Below, piece after piece: positions 53,603-62,149 of a stretch of DNA of 64,000 bases. Position 1 is the stretch's first letter. The number at the start of each line of letters is the position of its first letter. Source of the DNA: Sphingomonas sp. GM_Shp_1 (GTDB taxonomy: Bacteria; Pseudomonadota; Alphaproteobacteria; Sphingomonadales; Sphingomonadaceae); NCBI RefSeq assembly GCF_026540895.1, contig NZ_JALNUR010000002.1, forward strand, positions 124,001 to 188,000, in the 5' to 3' direction. The notes under the pieces were generated by a model. It was not told the origin of the DNA and ran no database searches. It saw only the letters and a list, made by a program, of their open reading frames with translations. A program made the translations under genes and the position numbers.

Positions 53603-54201
53603 GGCTCTGGATCGCTGCCGCGTGGGCCTTCCATGCCGGGCCGATGCAGGCGCAAACGGTCGCCTACTGGCGTACCTCCATCGTCGAGGCATCCAGCCGT
53701 TTCGGCGTGCCGACGGCGTGGATCGAGCGCGTCATGCAGGCCGAGAGCGGTGGGCGGACGATGCTCGACGGGCGTCCGATCCGCTCCTCGGCGGGTGCCA
53801 TGGGCCTGATGCAGTTGATGCCCGGCACATGGGCCGACATGCGCGCCCGGCTCGGCCTCGGCGACAATCCCGACGACCCGCGCGACAACATCCTCGCCGG
53901 CACGCTCTACCTGCGCCTGATGTATGATCGGTTCGGCTATCCTGGCCTGTTCGCCGCCTACAATGCCGGCCCAAGGCGCTATGCCGACTATCTCGCGGGG
54001 CACGCTCGCCTGCCGGCCGAGACGGCGGCCTATCTCGCCAGGGTCGCGCCGCCGCCGTCCGGCCGGGCTACGGTGCCGATGCGTGCAGTCGCGTCGACAT
54101 CGCTGTTCGCGGTGCGCAAGGATGTGCCGGTGGTCGATCCGGGCCGCGAAGAATCGGCTGTCGGATCGTCGATCTTCGTCGCGCTGTCGAAGGCGGATTG
54201 A
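53590..54201 (+). CDS. lytic transglycosylase (conjugation-associated)
   Basis: 203 residues. Short signal sequence (RLWIAAAWAFHAGPMQA) followed by a Slt-type domain: catalytic Glu52 in MQAESGG, then SSAGAMGLMQLMPGTW, NILAGTLYLRLMYDRFG and LFAAYNAGP. It locally cuts peptidoglycan to allow assembly of the channel (VirB1/TrbN-like role). ATG 53590 was chosen because it opens the signal peptide and overlaps traF, coupling the two. Confidence 0.93.
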   Translation: MGTVRLWIAAAWAFHAGPMQAQTVAYWRTSIVEASSRFGVPTAWIERVMQAESGGRTMLDGRPIRSSAGAMGLMQLMPGTWADMRARLGLGDNPDDPRDNILAGTLYLRLMYDRFGYPGLFAAYNAGPRRYADYLAGHARLPAETAAYLARVAPPPSGRATVPMRAVASTSLFAVRKDVPVVDPGREESAVGSSIFVALSKAD

Positions 54202-54774
54202 GCGTGATGAGCCTCCCATATTGGCTCCGCGGCGCGCTATTCCGCCACCATCGTTGTAGCTGCTCAGCCAACCTCCAGACGCCGTTCCTGATGGTGAGGA
54301 CGACCACGCGGAAGGTCGTCATGAACATGGTCGAGGGCGCAGGTGCGGCGTCGGACCGCGAGACGTACGCATCGCGTGCTTGGGTGGAATGGCTGTTCGG
54401 ACACGGTGCCAGGGAGACATTGGCGCACCGGTTTCTGGCGGCCGGGGAAGCGGCATCCCTCTGGAATACGTGCGGCAAGGAACGCCGGGTCGGGCGCACG
54501 ATACCATGCTCGAGACGCACTTATCGCGAGCTTTCTTGCTGGGATAGGCGGCGGGGGCTCGGCATTAGTTCTGCCCCATTTTCGAGCCTGGGGGATGCGG
54601 AGAAAGAGAGGAAGGGGAAACAAGATAAAGGCAGTGTCTCGCGACACTGCGTAAGTGACTGCCTGCACATCCTTTTTTCGAGAGACAGCAGGCTACAACT
54701 GAGAGACTGCCGCAAAAGAAATGGCGGAAATTTGCCGTTTCCAGCCCGAAATCGCGAGATTCTAGGGCATTTCG
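54202..54774. other. relaxase upstream region, candidate oriT
   Basis: 573 bp between the transglycosylase and relaxase genes. GC falls compared with its neighbours, open frames here lack family signal, and an 8-bp perfect hairpin is at 54631-54650. Origins of transfer commonly lie next to the relaxase gene. No sequence identical to a known nic site was found. Confidence 0.45.
54631..54650. other. perfect 8-bp inverted repeat upstream of the relaxase (possible oriT hairpin)
   Basis: GCAGTGTC at 54631-54638 and GACACTGC at 54643-54650 with loop TCGC. It lies 125 bp before the relaxase start, in otherwise non-coding DNA. Relaxases bind hairpins next to nic sites, so this is a candidate, not proof. 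Confidence 0.4.
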
Positions 54775-56739
54775 ATGCCTGACGATGATTTCAAGCCGAA
54801 GCTGGGCAGGAGTCGGAGCAAGGACGGCAAGCGCGCGACGACATACGGCGGGCGCATCCTCGCCGCGGCGCGGCTCGCCGGCACGAAGACCGGCGTGAAG
54901 GCGCGACGCTTTGATGGCAGCCGGATCGGGCGCGGCGCGAGCGTCGGCCGGCTGCTTTCCAGTCGCGATCGATTTACAGGCATGCGCGCGCGGCGGGCGG
55001 TGGTGAAGGCGAGCCTTATCCGGCTGCGCGGGAAAGGCGGCCAGGCCGCCCGTGCCCACATGCGCTACATCCAGCGCGACGGGGTCACGCGCGAGGGTCT
55101 GCCGGGGGAGCTCTATGGTCCCGAGACCGACCGCGCCGACGGCGACGATTTCCTCAGGCGCACGGCCGGCGACCGGCACCAGTTCCGCTTCATCGTGTCG
55201 GCCGAGGACGGCGCCGAATATCCGGACCTCAAGCCCTATGTCCGCCGCCTGATGACGCAGGTCGAGCAGGACCTCAGGACCAGGCTCGACTGGGTCGCGG
55301 TCGACCACTTCAACACCGAGCGCCCGCACACCCACATCGTGCTGCGCGGCGTCGATGATCGCGGCGACAATCTCATCATCGCCCGAGAATATATCTCGCA
55401 CGGGCTTCGCGAGCGCGCGTCCGAGCTGGTCACGCTCGACCTCGGGCCACGCACCGCCCAGGAGATCGAGGCGCGGCTGCGCCGCGACGTCGACCAGGAG
55501 CGACTGACCGCGATCGATCGGCGCTTGCTCCGGCGGATGGATGCCGATCGCACCGTGTCGCCGGCCGATAATGATCCCTTCCAACAGTCGATCGCGGCGG
55601 GGCGGTTGCGCAAGCTCAAGGCGATGGACCTGGCCGAGGATCTGGGTGGCGGCCGATACCGGCTGGCCGAAGGGCTTGAGCACACGCTGCGCCGCATGGG
55701 CGAGCGCGGGGACATCGTCCGGCTCATGCAGCGCGAACTGACCGGGCGCCGGCTCGACCGCGCCGGGGTCGAGCAGGTGATCACCACGGAGCTACGCGAA
55801 CCGCTCGTCGGACGCGTGATCCACCGTGGCTTTTCCGACGAGCATCGTGATCGCCATTACATGATGATCGATGGCATCGATGGTCGTGTCCATTATGTCG
55901 ATATCGGGCGCGGCGACGCGACGCCATCGGTGCCCGAGGGCGCCACGGTGCGGATCGAGCCGACCAAGGCCGCGGCGAGCCAGGCGGATCGTACGGTCGA
56001 TGCCATCGCCCGTGCCAATGGCGGTCGGTACTCGGTCGACCTGCACCTGCGCCATGATCCTGGTGCGAGCGAGGCGTTCGCGGCCAGCCACGTCCGGCGG
56101 CTCGAAGCGATGCGACGCGCAGGCGCTGGTCCCGAGCGAGGGGCGGACGGCAGCTGGACCATTCCCAGCGATCATCTCGCCCGCGCGGAAGCGTTCGCGC
56201 AACGGCAGCAGCGCGATCGTCCGGTTACGCTGTCGATATTGTCGTCACGGCAAGTCGGCGACCTCTCCAGGGTCCAAGCGCCGACGTGGCTCGATAGCGA
56301 GCTAGCGACCGGCATCGGCGCCCCAGTGCGCGATGCGGGCTTCGGGCGAGAGGTGCGGATTGCGATGATCGCGCGGAGGCAGTGGCTGGTCGAACAGCAA
56401 TTGGCGACGGGCGAAGGCCGGGAATTTCGGCTGCGCAATGGCGCGCTGGATGAGCTTGGCCGGCGTGAGATGCGGGGTGCCGGCAGCCGGCTTGCCCGGC
56501 AGTTCGGCAAGCCGTTCGAACCGGCGCAAAACGGGGACCGCATCGAGGGCGTGATCGCGCGTCGCGTTGATCTGGAAAGCGGAAGCTACGCCGTCGTCGA
56601 ACGGTCGCGGGATTTTACGCTCGTACCATGGCGCGATGTGCTGGAGCCCAACATCGGCAAGACCGCGTCTGGCATCATGCGCACGGACGGCATCAGCTGG
56701 CAGTTCGGGCGCGGGCGATCAGGTCCGACGATCAGCTGA
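54775..56739 (+). CDS. traI: relaxase/mobilisation protein (VirD2/TraI-like, DUF3363)
   Basis: 654 residues. The N-terminus is basic (KLGRSRSKDGKRATTYGGRIL). The relaxase domain carries RGKGGQAARAHMRYIQRDGV, and the metal site PHTHIVLRG with His185 and His187; a third His precedes in DHFNTERPH. The C-terminal half is DUF3363 (RDVDQERLTAIDRRLLRRMD, then GRVIHRGFSDEHRDRHYMMIDG and WLVEQQLA). It nicks oriT and pilots the strand through TraG. The catalytic Tyr is probably MRYIQ Tyr102, by analogy. It is the last gene of the plus-strand transfer module. Confidence 0.93.
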   Translation: MPDDDFKPKLGRSRSKDGKRATTYGGRILAAARLAGTKTGVKARRFDGSRIGRGASVGRLLSSRDRFTGMRARRAVVKASLIRLRGKGGQAARAHMRYIQRDGVTREGLPGELYGPETDRADGDDFLRRTAGDRHQFRFIVSAEDGAEYPDLKPYVRRLMTQVEQDLRTRLDWVAVDHFNTERPHTHIVLRGVDDRGDNLIIAREYISHGLRERASELVTLDLGPRTAQEIEARLRRDVDQERLTAIDRRLLRRMDADRTVSPADNDPFQQSIAAGRLRKLKAMDLAEDLGGGRYRLAEGLEHTLRRMGERGDIVRLMQRELTGRRLDRAGVEQVITTELREPLVGRVIHRGFSDEHRDRHYMMIDGIDGRVHYVDIGRGDATPSVPEGATVRIEPTKAAASQADRTVDAIARANGGRYSVDLHLRHDPGASEAFAASHVRRLEAMRRAGAGPERGADGSWTIPSDHLARAEAFAQRQQRDRPVTLSILSSRQVGDLSRVQAPTWLDSELATGIGAPVRDAGFGREVRIAMIARRQWLVEQQLATGEGREFRLRNGALDELGRREMRGAGSRLARQFGKPFEPAQNGDRIEGVIARRVDLESGSYAVVERSRDFTLVPWRDVLEPNIGKTASGIMRTDGISWQFGRGRSGPTIS

Positions 56740-57612
56740 TTTTGGATCTGCGCCCTGCAGGATGCGCGCACATGAAGGCCCGACCAGACCCCAGGCTGCC
56801 TCGACCACAGTCTCCAGCGAGACATCTTTCAGTCCGATCGATGCGGCATACCGGTTCCACTGCCGTTGACGGTCTGCGTCAGATGCGAATTCATGGGTCA
56901 GCCCGTCCGGACGCACCGCCGGGATCGCCGTCCTTCTTCGCGCAAATGTGGCGGCGACCGCCTTGTCTAGATCATCGGCCTTTACGTGCAGTGCCTGTGG
57001 GATGGCCCACAGGTCGTGATAATCCTTCATGCGTCCATTGATCACGCCGAGCGCCACCATGGCCTGGAACTTCTCGGCGATCACGACGGCAGGCGGATAG
57101 GCCCTGATGTTCGGCTTCTCCATTCCCAGAAGCGATGGATAGTCCATCGTCGCCGCCGCCGGCATGACCGCGTCACCGAAACCGATGTCGATGACTATGG
57201 GAATGCACGAGCGTTCGAGCAGCGCGGCGCATCGAATGCGGATGCCTCCGTACTCCATTTCCTCCCGGATCGGCTCGACCCGGATCGCGGCGGTGTCGAA
57301 TATCAGCGCGTCATCGGCGTCGATCGCCATGAGCTCTTCGAAGATTTCGCGAAGTCGTGCGGTGTCAGCGTCGCCATGGCCCAGAAAGTCTGCATCGCGG
57401 GTCTCGCGGCTCGCGCTGCCCAGCCACTGCGTAACGAGCATCCCGCCTTTGAGAATGAACTCGTCGCGGTGCCGCGATATGGACAGTCGATACAGCAGGC
57501 GCTCAAGCGCATATCTGACGAGAACTACCTCGTGGACACGACCTTCGCGGCGCGCGAGATCGAGCAGTCGCTGCTTGACCGACGCAGCCGATACGCGCCT
57601 TTCGTCAGCCAT
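56719..57612 (-). CDS. abiEii: AbiEii/AbiGii-type nucleotidyltransferase toxin
   Basis: 297 residues from ATG 57612 (an earlier frame extends to 57789 but runs out-of-frame through the antitoxin gene). NTase motifs: LKGGMLVTQWLG, then RETRDADFLG (metal-binding Asp) and the conserved VVIAEKFQAMVALGVINGRMKDYHDLW. Type IV toxin of the AbiE system; related enzymes modify tRNA by NTP transfer. Its start overlaps the antitoxin stop by 8 bases. Its 3' end overlaps the relaxase gene's end by 21 bp convergently. Confidence 0.92.
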   Translation of the reverse strand: MADERRVSAASVKQRLLDLARREGRVHEVVLVRYALERLLYRLSISRHRDEFILKGGMLVTQWLGSASRETRDADFLGHGDADTARLREIFEELMAIDADDALIFDTAAIRVEPIREEMEYGGIRIRCAALLERSCIPIVIDIGFGDAVMPAAATMDYPSLLGMEKPNIRAYPPAVVIAEKFQAMVALGVINGRMKDYHDLWAIPQALHVKADDLDKAVAATFARRRTAIPAVRPDGLTHEFASDADRQRQWNRYAASIGLKDVSLETVVEAAWGLVGPSCARILQGADPKSADRRT

Positions 57613-58216
57613 TTGACGTGAGCGCCTCCAGATAGGGGCGCATCCTCTTCCACGCGCCGCCTGACATCGCCGCCTTGGCGATCTCCGACGGCGTGGCCTT
57701 TCGCAGGCGAAGTGCTTCCCGCAGCCCCTCGATCGCGACGGATCGATCGACCAGCTTTCCTCGGAAGACATCGGCGAGTGTCTTCGCAACCGAGAAGATG
57801 GGCACCTCTATCCCCGAAATGCGGTGCAGCTCAATGCCGTCGTGCATGTACTTTTCGCTCAGTTCAACGATCCGGATCGGCGGATAGCTGGTGACTGGTG
57901 CCCAGTCCTTGGCGCTGATCGCGATCCAGATCTGTCGCGGCATCTGATCGGTCAGACCGTGGAAGGCGAGTGCGGATGTCATCGCCACCACGCCGCGCGG
58001 TACCAGCTTTGACGCCTCGGCAAGCGATTGTTCGGCATCGACCTCGCCATCGGCACGCTGGTACAGCCCGCGCGCAATCCGGACGATTTCGCCATCGGCT
58101 ACCGCTCGCGATATGGTCGGAGGATGGATGCCTGCGCTGCGCAGCTCGAATGCGCGCACGATCGGCTGCCTCGCTAGAAGGTCCATCAGGAACTGGCGCT
58201 GGGTCGAAGCTGTCAT
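57605..58216 (-). CDS. abiEi: AbiEi-type antitoxin/repressor
   Basis: 203 residues. The N-terminal winged helix (QRQFLMDLLARQPIVRAFELRSAGIHPPTISRAVADGEIVRIARGLYQ) is the AbiEi_4-type DNA-binding domain. The C-terminal part (GVVAMTSALAFHGLTDQMPRQIWIAI, then IFSVAKTLADVFRGKL) is the standard antitoxin region. It represses its own operon by binding inverted repeats, which are visible at 58219-58325. It is a type IV system, so the antitoxin acts without contacting the toxin. Confidence 0.92.
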   Translation of the reverse strand: MTASTQRQFLMDLLARQPIVRAFELRSAGIHPPTISRAVADGEIVRIARGLYQRADGEVDAEQSLAEASKLVPRGVVAMTSALAFHGLTDQMPRQIWIAISAKDWAPVTSYPPIRIVELSEKYMHDGIELHRISGIEVPIFSVAKTLADVFRGKLVDRSVAIEGLREALRLRKATPSEIAKAAMSGGAWKRMRPYLEALTSNG

Positions 58217-58218
58217 GT

Positions 58219-58325
58219 GTTACATATCCTGGGTGAAAGCATAGTATACACCCAGGATATGTAACAAGCTTGTTTGTTATATATCCTGGGTGAAAAACGC
58301 GACGACTCCTAGGATATGTATCAAC
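58219..58325. promoter_or_regulatory. AbiEi operator: four copies of a 17-bp half-site in two palindromes
   Basis: GTTACATATCCTGGGTG at 58219-58235 faces its exact reverse complement CACCCAGGATATGTAAC at 58249-58265. GTTATATATCCTGGGTG at 58276-58292 faces the looser CTCCTAGGATATGTATCAAC near 58306-58325. Arrangement, distance to the abiEi start (3 bp) and two-fold symmetry all fit cooperative binding by AbiEi. Confidence 0.8.
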
Positions 58326-58655
58326 GGAGGGGTCTGCCGGCGCAGGACAGAGGCGAAATCCGGACGGCAGCTAAACCATTCTCGGTGATCACCTAGCCCG
58401 CATGGCAGCGTACGCAGAGGCAGCAACGCGATCACCCCGTCACCTTGTCGATCCTGTCGGCGCACCAGCTTAGCGAGATAGCAACGATCGAGGCGCCGAG
58501 CTGCTAGACCGCGAACCAGCGGTGGGCCACGCCGAGCCGACGCGCGACGCCCGCCTCAAACGTGAGGTCAGGATGGCATTAGCGGCACGGCGGGACGAGC
58601 AGCAACTGGCCGATGGCGAGCCCCCGGCGTTCCGCTGGCAGAGCGGTTCAATCAT
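58326..58655. other. intergenic region, possible gene-end remnant
   Basis: 330 bp. A plus-strand frame without an upstream start ends GEPPAFRWQSGSIIYKQ at about 58668, which looks like a gene tail but lacks a body. Nothing else is supported. Confidence 0.3.
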
Positions 58656-59099
58656 TTACAAGCAGTGATCAATCCAATCGGTGATCCGGGCGAAGGTATC
58701 GTCGGATAGATCGAGAAAAGCGCGGCGCTGATCTGCCGGGTCCGGTGTGCGGTTGATCTCGCCGTTCTCGACCATGTCCGCGATATGGCGTAGAGCCGTC
58801 GTCGGCGGGATGTTCCCGGCGATGCACAGCGACGATACTGAAACCCGCCGTCCTCGAAGCCGAGCAACATATAGGTCGAGGAGCATGTCCCAGTCCGGCT
58901 CGACGAACAGGTCGGGTCGCAGATATTGGCGACGTTTGGCTCTGGCCGAGATGAGCGCTTCGACCGTGCGAATCCGCTTGGCGGACCAAGGGGTTATCTC
59001 GACGTAATCTTTTACGAGTTGGTTGAGTTCATCGATGCGTTGCGCAATCGCTGTTGCCGCACGCAGACGATCAGGATCAAGATCACGACGTAGGCCCAA
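58656..59099 (-). CDS. winged-helix (MarR-like) regulator, start uncertain
   Basis: About 147 residues if it starts at TTG 59099; no ATG is available near the domain. Core: LRPDLFVEPDWDMLLDLYVARLRGRRVSVSSLCIAGNIPPTTALRHIADMVENGEI, with wing RTPDPADQRRAFLDLSDD. The domain is a good winged helix of MarR type. Its start region overlaps the end of the membrane-protein gene upstream, so the two are probably coupled. It is the last of four minus-strand genes here. Confidence 0.75.
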   Translation of the reverse strand: MGLRRDLDPDRLRAATAIAQRIDELNQLVKDYVEITPWSAKRIRTVEALISARAKRRQYLRPDLFVEPDWDMLLDLYVARLRGRRVSVSSLCIAGNIPPTTALRHIADMVENGEINRTPDPADQRRAFLDLSDDTFARITDWIDHCL

Positions 59100-59458
59100 A
59101 GCTGTTCCGCGACCGCGTAGGCCATTGGAACCGTTTGAGGTTTCAGGAACCGCGCAACGTGGGTCATGACCGCAATCGTCTGGAGAGCAGTGATCCATAG
59201 AGGCCAAAACCTCGTGCTCCTTGCCATGATGGCGATGAACGCGATTAGCGTCGCGACATCGACGACGAAGATGCCGATTTCCCCCCGGTACCAAGCTGGT
59301 CCGTCATTTGCGGCCCACCATGTAGCGACGCTGCTGATCACCGCCGTGACGATGCACAGGCGTTCATCCGTCTCACCGTAGGCGAGAATATAGATCGATG
59401 CGGCGATCAGCAGCAGCAGGAAGAAGGTCGGGACGAGCCCCAGCAGGGTGTCGAGCAT
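59012..59458 (-). CDS. four-helix membrane protein of unknown function
   Basis: 148 residues, mostly hydrophobic: LLGLVPTFFLLLLIAASIYILA, then LCIVTAVISSVATWWAA, then IGIFVVDVATLIAFIAIMA and LWAYVVILILIVCVR. No cofactor motif. Positioned between the 114-residue gene and the winged-helix gene; may act as a membrane sensor. Confidence 0.75.
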   Translation of the reverse strand: MLDTLLGLVPTFFLLLLIAASIYILAYGETDERLCIVTAVISSVATWWAANDGPAWYRGEIGIFVVDVATLIAFIAIMARSTRFWPLWITALQTIAVMTHVARFLKPQTVPMAYAVAEQLWAYVVILILIVCVRQQRLRNASMNSTNS

Positions 59459-59490
59459 GTTCCGCGAATATGCTCCTTCCCCAAGATGGT

Positions 59491-59835
59491 CTACGCCGTG
59501 ACGGCGATCTTCGGCTCAGCCTTGGCTTCAGCGGGCGGGCAACCGGGCAAGCTACCGAAGCTGGTTTCCCGCAGACCGGCCTTCACGCGGGTGATTGCCA
59601 GTTCGCGCCGCGTATTGATCACGTTGTTCCGGACTTCACCCAGCGCCGTCACGGTCGCGAGCGTGCTCATGATCGCCGAATGGGTCATCTGCGGCCCAAC
59701 ACGGGCTTCCAGCGTGCTTTCGGCAAGGGTTGCGAGGAACCGGCCACCGCGTGCGATGGCGATGTCCACCGCGGATTCGAACGGATCAAGATCGGTGATG
59801 ATGCTGCGGGCGGCTTCTTGGACGATGTTCGGCAT
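59491..59835 (-). CDS. small uncharacterised protein of the regulator module
   Basis: 114 residues: MPNIVQEAARSIITDLDPFE, then AVDIAIARGGRFLATLAEST, ending EAKAEPKIAVTA. Helical, no signal peptide, no recognised domain. Close spacing with the genes on either side and the same strand suggest one unit. Confidence 0.6.
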   Translation of the reverse strand: MPNIVQEAARSIITDLDPFESAVDIAIARGGRFLATLAESTLEARVGPQMTHSAIMSTLATVTALGEVRNNVINTRRELAITRVKAGLRETSFGSLPGCPPAEAKAEPKIAVTA

Positions 59836-59885
59836 GATTTCTCCGGGCGCAATTGCGCGGCGAATCGACCAGCCGTGCAGGCCGG

Positions 59886-60326
59886 TCAGAATAATTCGGA
59901 AAGGCCGCTCAAGGCAGCGATCGAACCGCCAAATACGAGTGCGATGATCGCGGACAGCACGAGCGAATATACGAGTTTGCCTGCAAACGTCAGGTCATTG
60001 CGCGGTCTCCCTTGGGTAGGGAACGGCAGAGGAAAGCCCGCCGTCCGGTCCAAGGTCGATGCGTCGTCCGGCTGTGTTTCGACCACTATCGCCGGGTCAT
60101 ATATGGTCGGATCATATATGCCGCCCTCATGCTCGAAGAGCAGGCGTGCGGCTTCAACGCTACGACTAACGCCAAGGTGTTGGCGAGCCGCCGTTAGACG
60201 CTGATGAACGGTAACCGGGCTCCGCCCGATATGCCGCGCGATGTCCTTTACCTCCCAACGGGCATGAAAGAGGCGCAAGCACTCCTTCTGGCCATCGGTC
60301 AGTAGATCGAATCTATTGTCCCCCAT
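59886..60326 (-). CDS. LuxR-type HTH protein with C-terminal membrane helix
   Basis: 146 residues. N-terminal GerE-like helix-turn-helix: LTDGQKECLRLFHARWEVKDIARHIGRSPVTVHQRLTAARQHLGV. The C-terminus is a membrane span (GKLVYSLVLSAIIALVFGGSIAAL). DNA binding tethered to the membrane is unusual for this class. First gene of the four-gene minus-strand module. Confidence 0.82.
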   Translation of the reverse strand: MGDNRFDLLTDGQKECLRLFHARWEVKDIARHIGRSPVTVHQRLTAARQHLGVSRSVEAARLLFEHEGGIYDPTIYDPAIVVETQPDDASTLDRTAGFPLPFPTQGRPRNDLTFAGKLVYSLVLSAIIALVFGGSIAALSGLSELF

Positions 60327-60468
60327 AACGGACGATTTTAGCGCCAGAATGGATCAGGACAAACATGGTTAACGTCGCGGCTGAACAAACGCGCATAAGG
60401 TTCGGTTTGATCGTCGAGGGCAACCGTGCTCCACTACCGTCCTCAAAAGATGGAAGGAGCGATTCACT

Positions 60469-60666
60469 ATGAAACGGCTTTCTTTCGCGCTGGCAACGAC
60501 CGCCCTCATGCTGGGTGCTGCAATGCCGGTTCAGGCTGCCCCGTGCCGCGACGCCAAGGGTAAGTTTATCAAATGCCCGCCCAAAGCGCCCGCCAAGACG
60601 GTGCGATGCAAGGATGCAAAGGGCAAATTTGCGAAATGTGGAACGGCGGGGGCTAAGCCGGTTTGA
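60469..60666 (+). CDS. small secreted protein with duplicated CxDAKGKFxKC motif
   Basis: 65 residues. Signal peptide (KRLSFALATTALMLGAAMPVQA) then mature part with two copies of C-R/K-DAKGKF-x-KC: CRDAKGKFIKC and CKDAKGKFAKC, joined by a Pro/Lys-rich linker. The four cysteines could form two disulfides. Preceded by AAGGAG. Function unknown. Confidence 0.8.
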   Translation: MKRLSFALATTALMLGAAMPVQAAPCRDAKGKFIKCPPKAPAKTVRCKDAKGKFAKCGTAGAKPV

Positions 60667-60811
60667 CACTCATAACGACGATCACCGCGACGATCTTGCA
60701 GGTGATGTCTGTCGGCACGGTCTTTGCTTTAATCGTGTTTGAAGCGTCTATGCTGGTTCAACGCTGGCGAAAATTATGGGTAGGGCCGCGCCAAGGCGCG
60801 GCCCTGTCGTT

Positions 60812-61093
60812 TTAGTTGCTGCTACGCCACGCCTTCACGGCGGCAATGCTCACGTCCTTGGGATAGCACATGGGCGCATATCCGCCGCCCCGGCTCCAAG
60901 CGCTACGCCCGCCACAGGACGAGCCGTTCCGCGCCGTATTGTAAGGACAGGCGCACGATCCCGGATACGACGCGATCGATTCCTTGATGATCCGCTGCTT
61001 GATCTGTGCATCGGACAGGCTGCTACGACCAATCGCCGGGGCCGCAATCGCGGCGATGACGAGCGCGGCGATACCAAGACGTTTGCCCAACAT
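60812..61093 (-). CDS. small secreted Cys-containing protein
   Basis: 93 residues. Signal peptide (LGIAALVIAAIAAPAIG), then YPGSCACPYNTARNGSSCGG and GYAPMCYPKDV: four cysteines in a conserved-looking order. Probably a periplasmic or exported protein; role unknown. Its ATG overlaps the stop of the gene upstream (TGATG). Confidence 0.78.
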   Translation of the reverse strand: MLGKRLGIAALVIAAIAAPAIGRSSLSDAQIKQRIIKESIASYPGSCACPYNTARNGSSCGGRSAWSRGGGYAPMCYPKDVSIAAVKAWRSSN

Positions 61094-61362
61094 CAGCGCT
61101 GTCCCTGCGCCGGCTGCACGGGCGCCTTGGGCTGTGTCGGGGCATAGGGGTCAACCGTTCCCTCTCGGCCCGTGTAGGGATTGACGTTGCCCCTCGTGCT
61201 CCAATTATCGAGCTTGCTGCTATTCGGGTTCGTCGCACGGTGTGGCGCGACATACGTCCCATCCCGGCGCGTATAGCCGCGAACTGCGTGTGAGCGCTGG
61301 GCCAAAGCGGGAACGGCGACGAGTGCGATCATCGCGACCGTCATCATCTTCATCATTTTCAT
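61093..61362 (-). CDS. small secreted protein, Tyr/Pro/Asn-rich
   Basis: 89 residues from ATG 61362 (an in-frame ATG 24 bases upstream is less likely). Signal peptide (MMTVAMIALVAVPALA) then YTRRDGTYVAPHRATNP and STRGNVNPYTGREGTVDPY. Overlaps the following gene by one base. Role unknown. Confidence 0.75.
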   Translation of the reverse strand: MKMMKMMTVAMIALVAVPALAQRSHAVRGYTRRDGTYVAPHRATNPNSSKLDNWSTRGNVNPYTGREGTVDPYAPTQPKAPVQPAQGQR

Positions 61363-62149
61363 GGCATCCCCCGTTGGACTGATCATGTTGATCAGGCAGG
61401 AGAAATTTACCGTTTGGCAGTCCTTGGGCAGAGTTTAGTTGCGTCCATGATGGATGCGTTAGTTTCACATCATCGGTCGAAGAGATGCTTTGATGCATAG
61501 ACACAACCAAATTGGAGATAATCTCATTTCGTGGTGGGATTAGTCCATGGACAAGGAACTGCGGCGCCATCCGTCCGGCGGCCATTGCAGTAGCGATCTT
61601 GCTAAACCAAAGTTAGGATGATCGCGTCGCCAGGATGATGCCCCTGATATGCATGTCGCTGATAGGCCGTAATTTCTTGGGGTAAACTTCACCATTTATG
61701 GCTGAATGACAGCTCAGCCTTCCCCTCAAATAGTGGCCCCTCCACCATCTACCCAGCTCCTGAATCTTGGTTGTCAATCCAGGTCGTGACCGGCGACTGG
61801 GATGGAGACGATTGAATGTCTGAAGTTAGAAATCGGAGAAGGGCCTTCCCACGTTTATATTTGGGTGAGTCTCCAGCGATCTGCTTACGTTTACTGGCGA
61901 GAGTAATATCTTGTCGAATGGCCACCGTTATGTACGGTTTGCGCCCAATCTATCCTTGATATCTACAAGTCATAAATCTTCAATCTAGAGCTTTTTTGCA
62001 TATTCTGCGCCCGCCTACGTATAAGTCGAAACGCTGCCCTTCTTGAATACCTCTGAAACGAATGTACAATCCAAGCGCGAGCGGTCCGTGAAGGGTTCGG
62101 CGCCGATTCGACAAATTTTCGGCCGTAGGGACCGTGCTGGGAGACAGAG
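61363..62149. other. 787-bp stretch without a supported gene
   Basis: GC is lower than the average of the window. Frames here give no family signal. It must contain promoters for the secreted-protein pair and for the DUF2235 gene; none can be fixed by eye. Confidence 0.45.

Noticed and set aside
54198..54782. 194-codon open frame after the transglycosylase gene
   Set aside because: No recognised domain, poor ribosome site, falls in the likely oriT region.
58470..58668. plus-strand tail GEPPAFRWQSGSIIYKQ
   Set aside because: No start codon or body; kept only as a remark in the gap entry.
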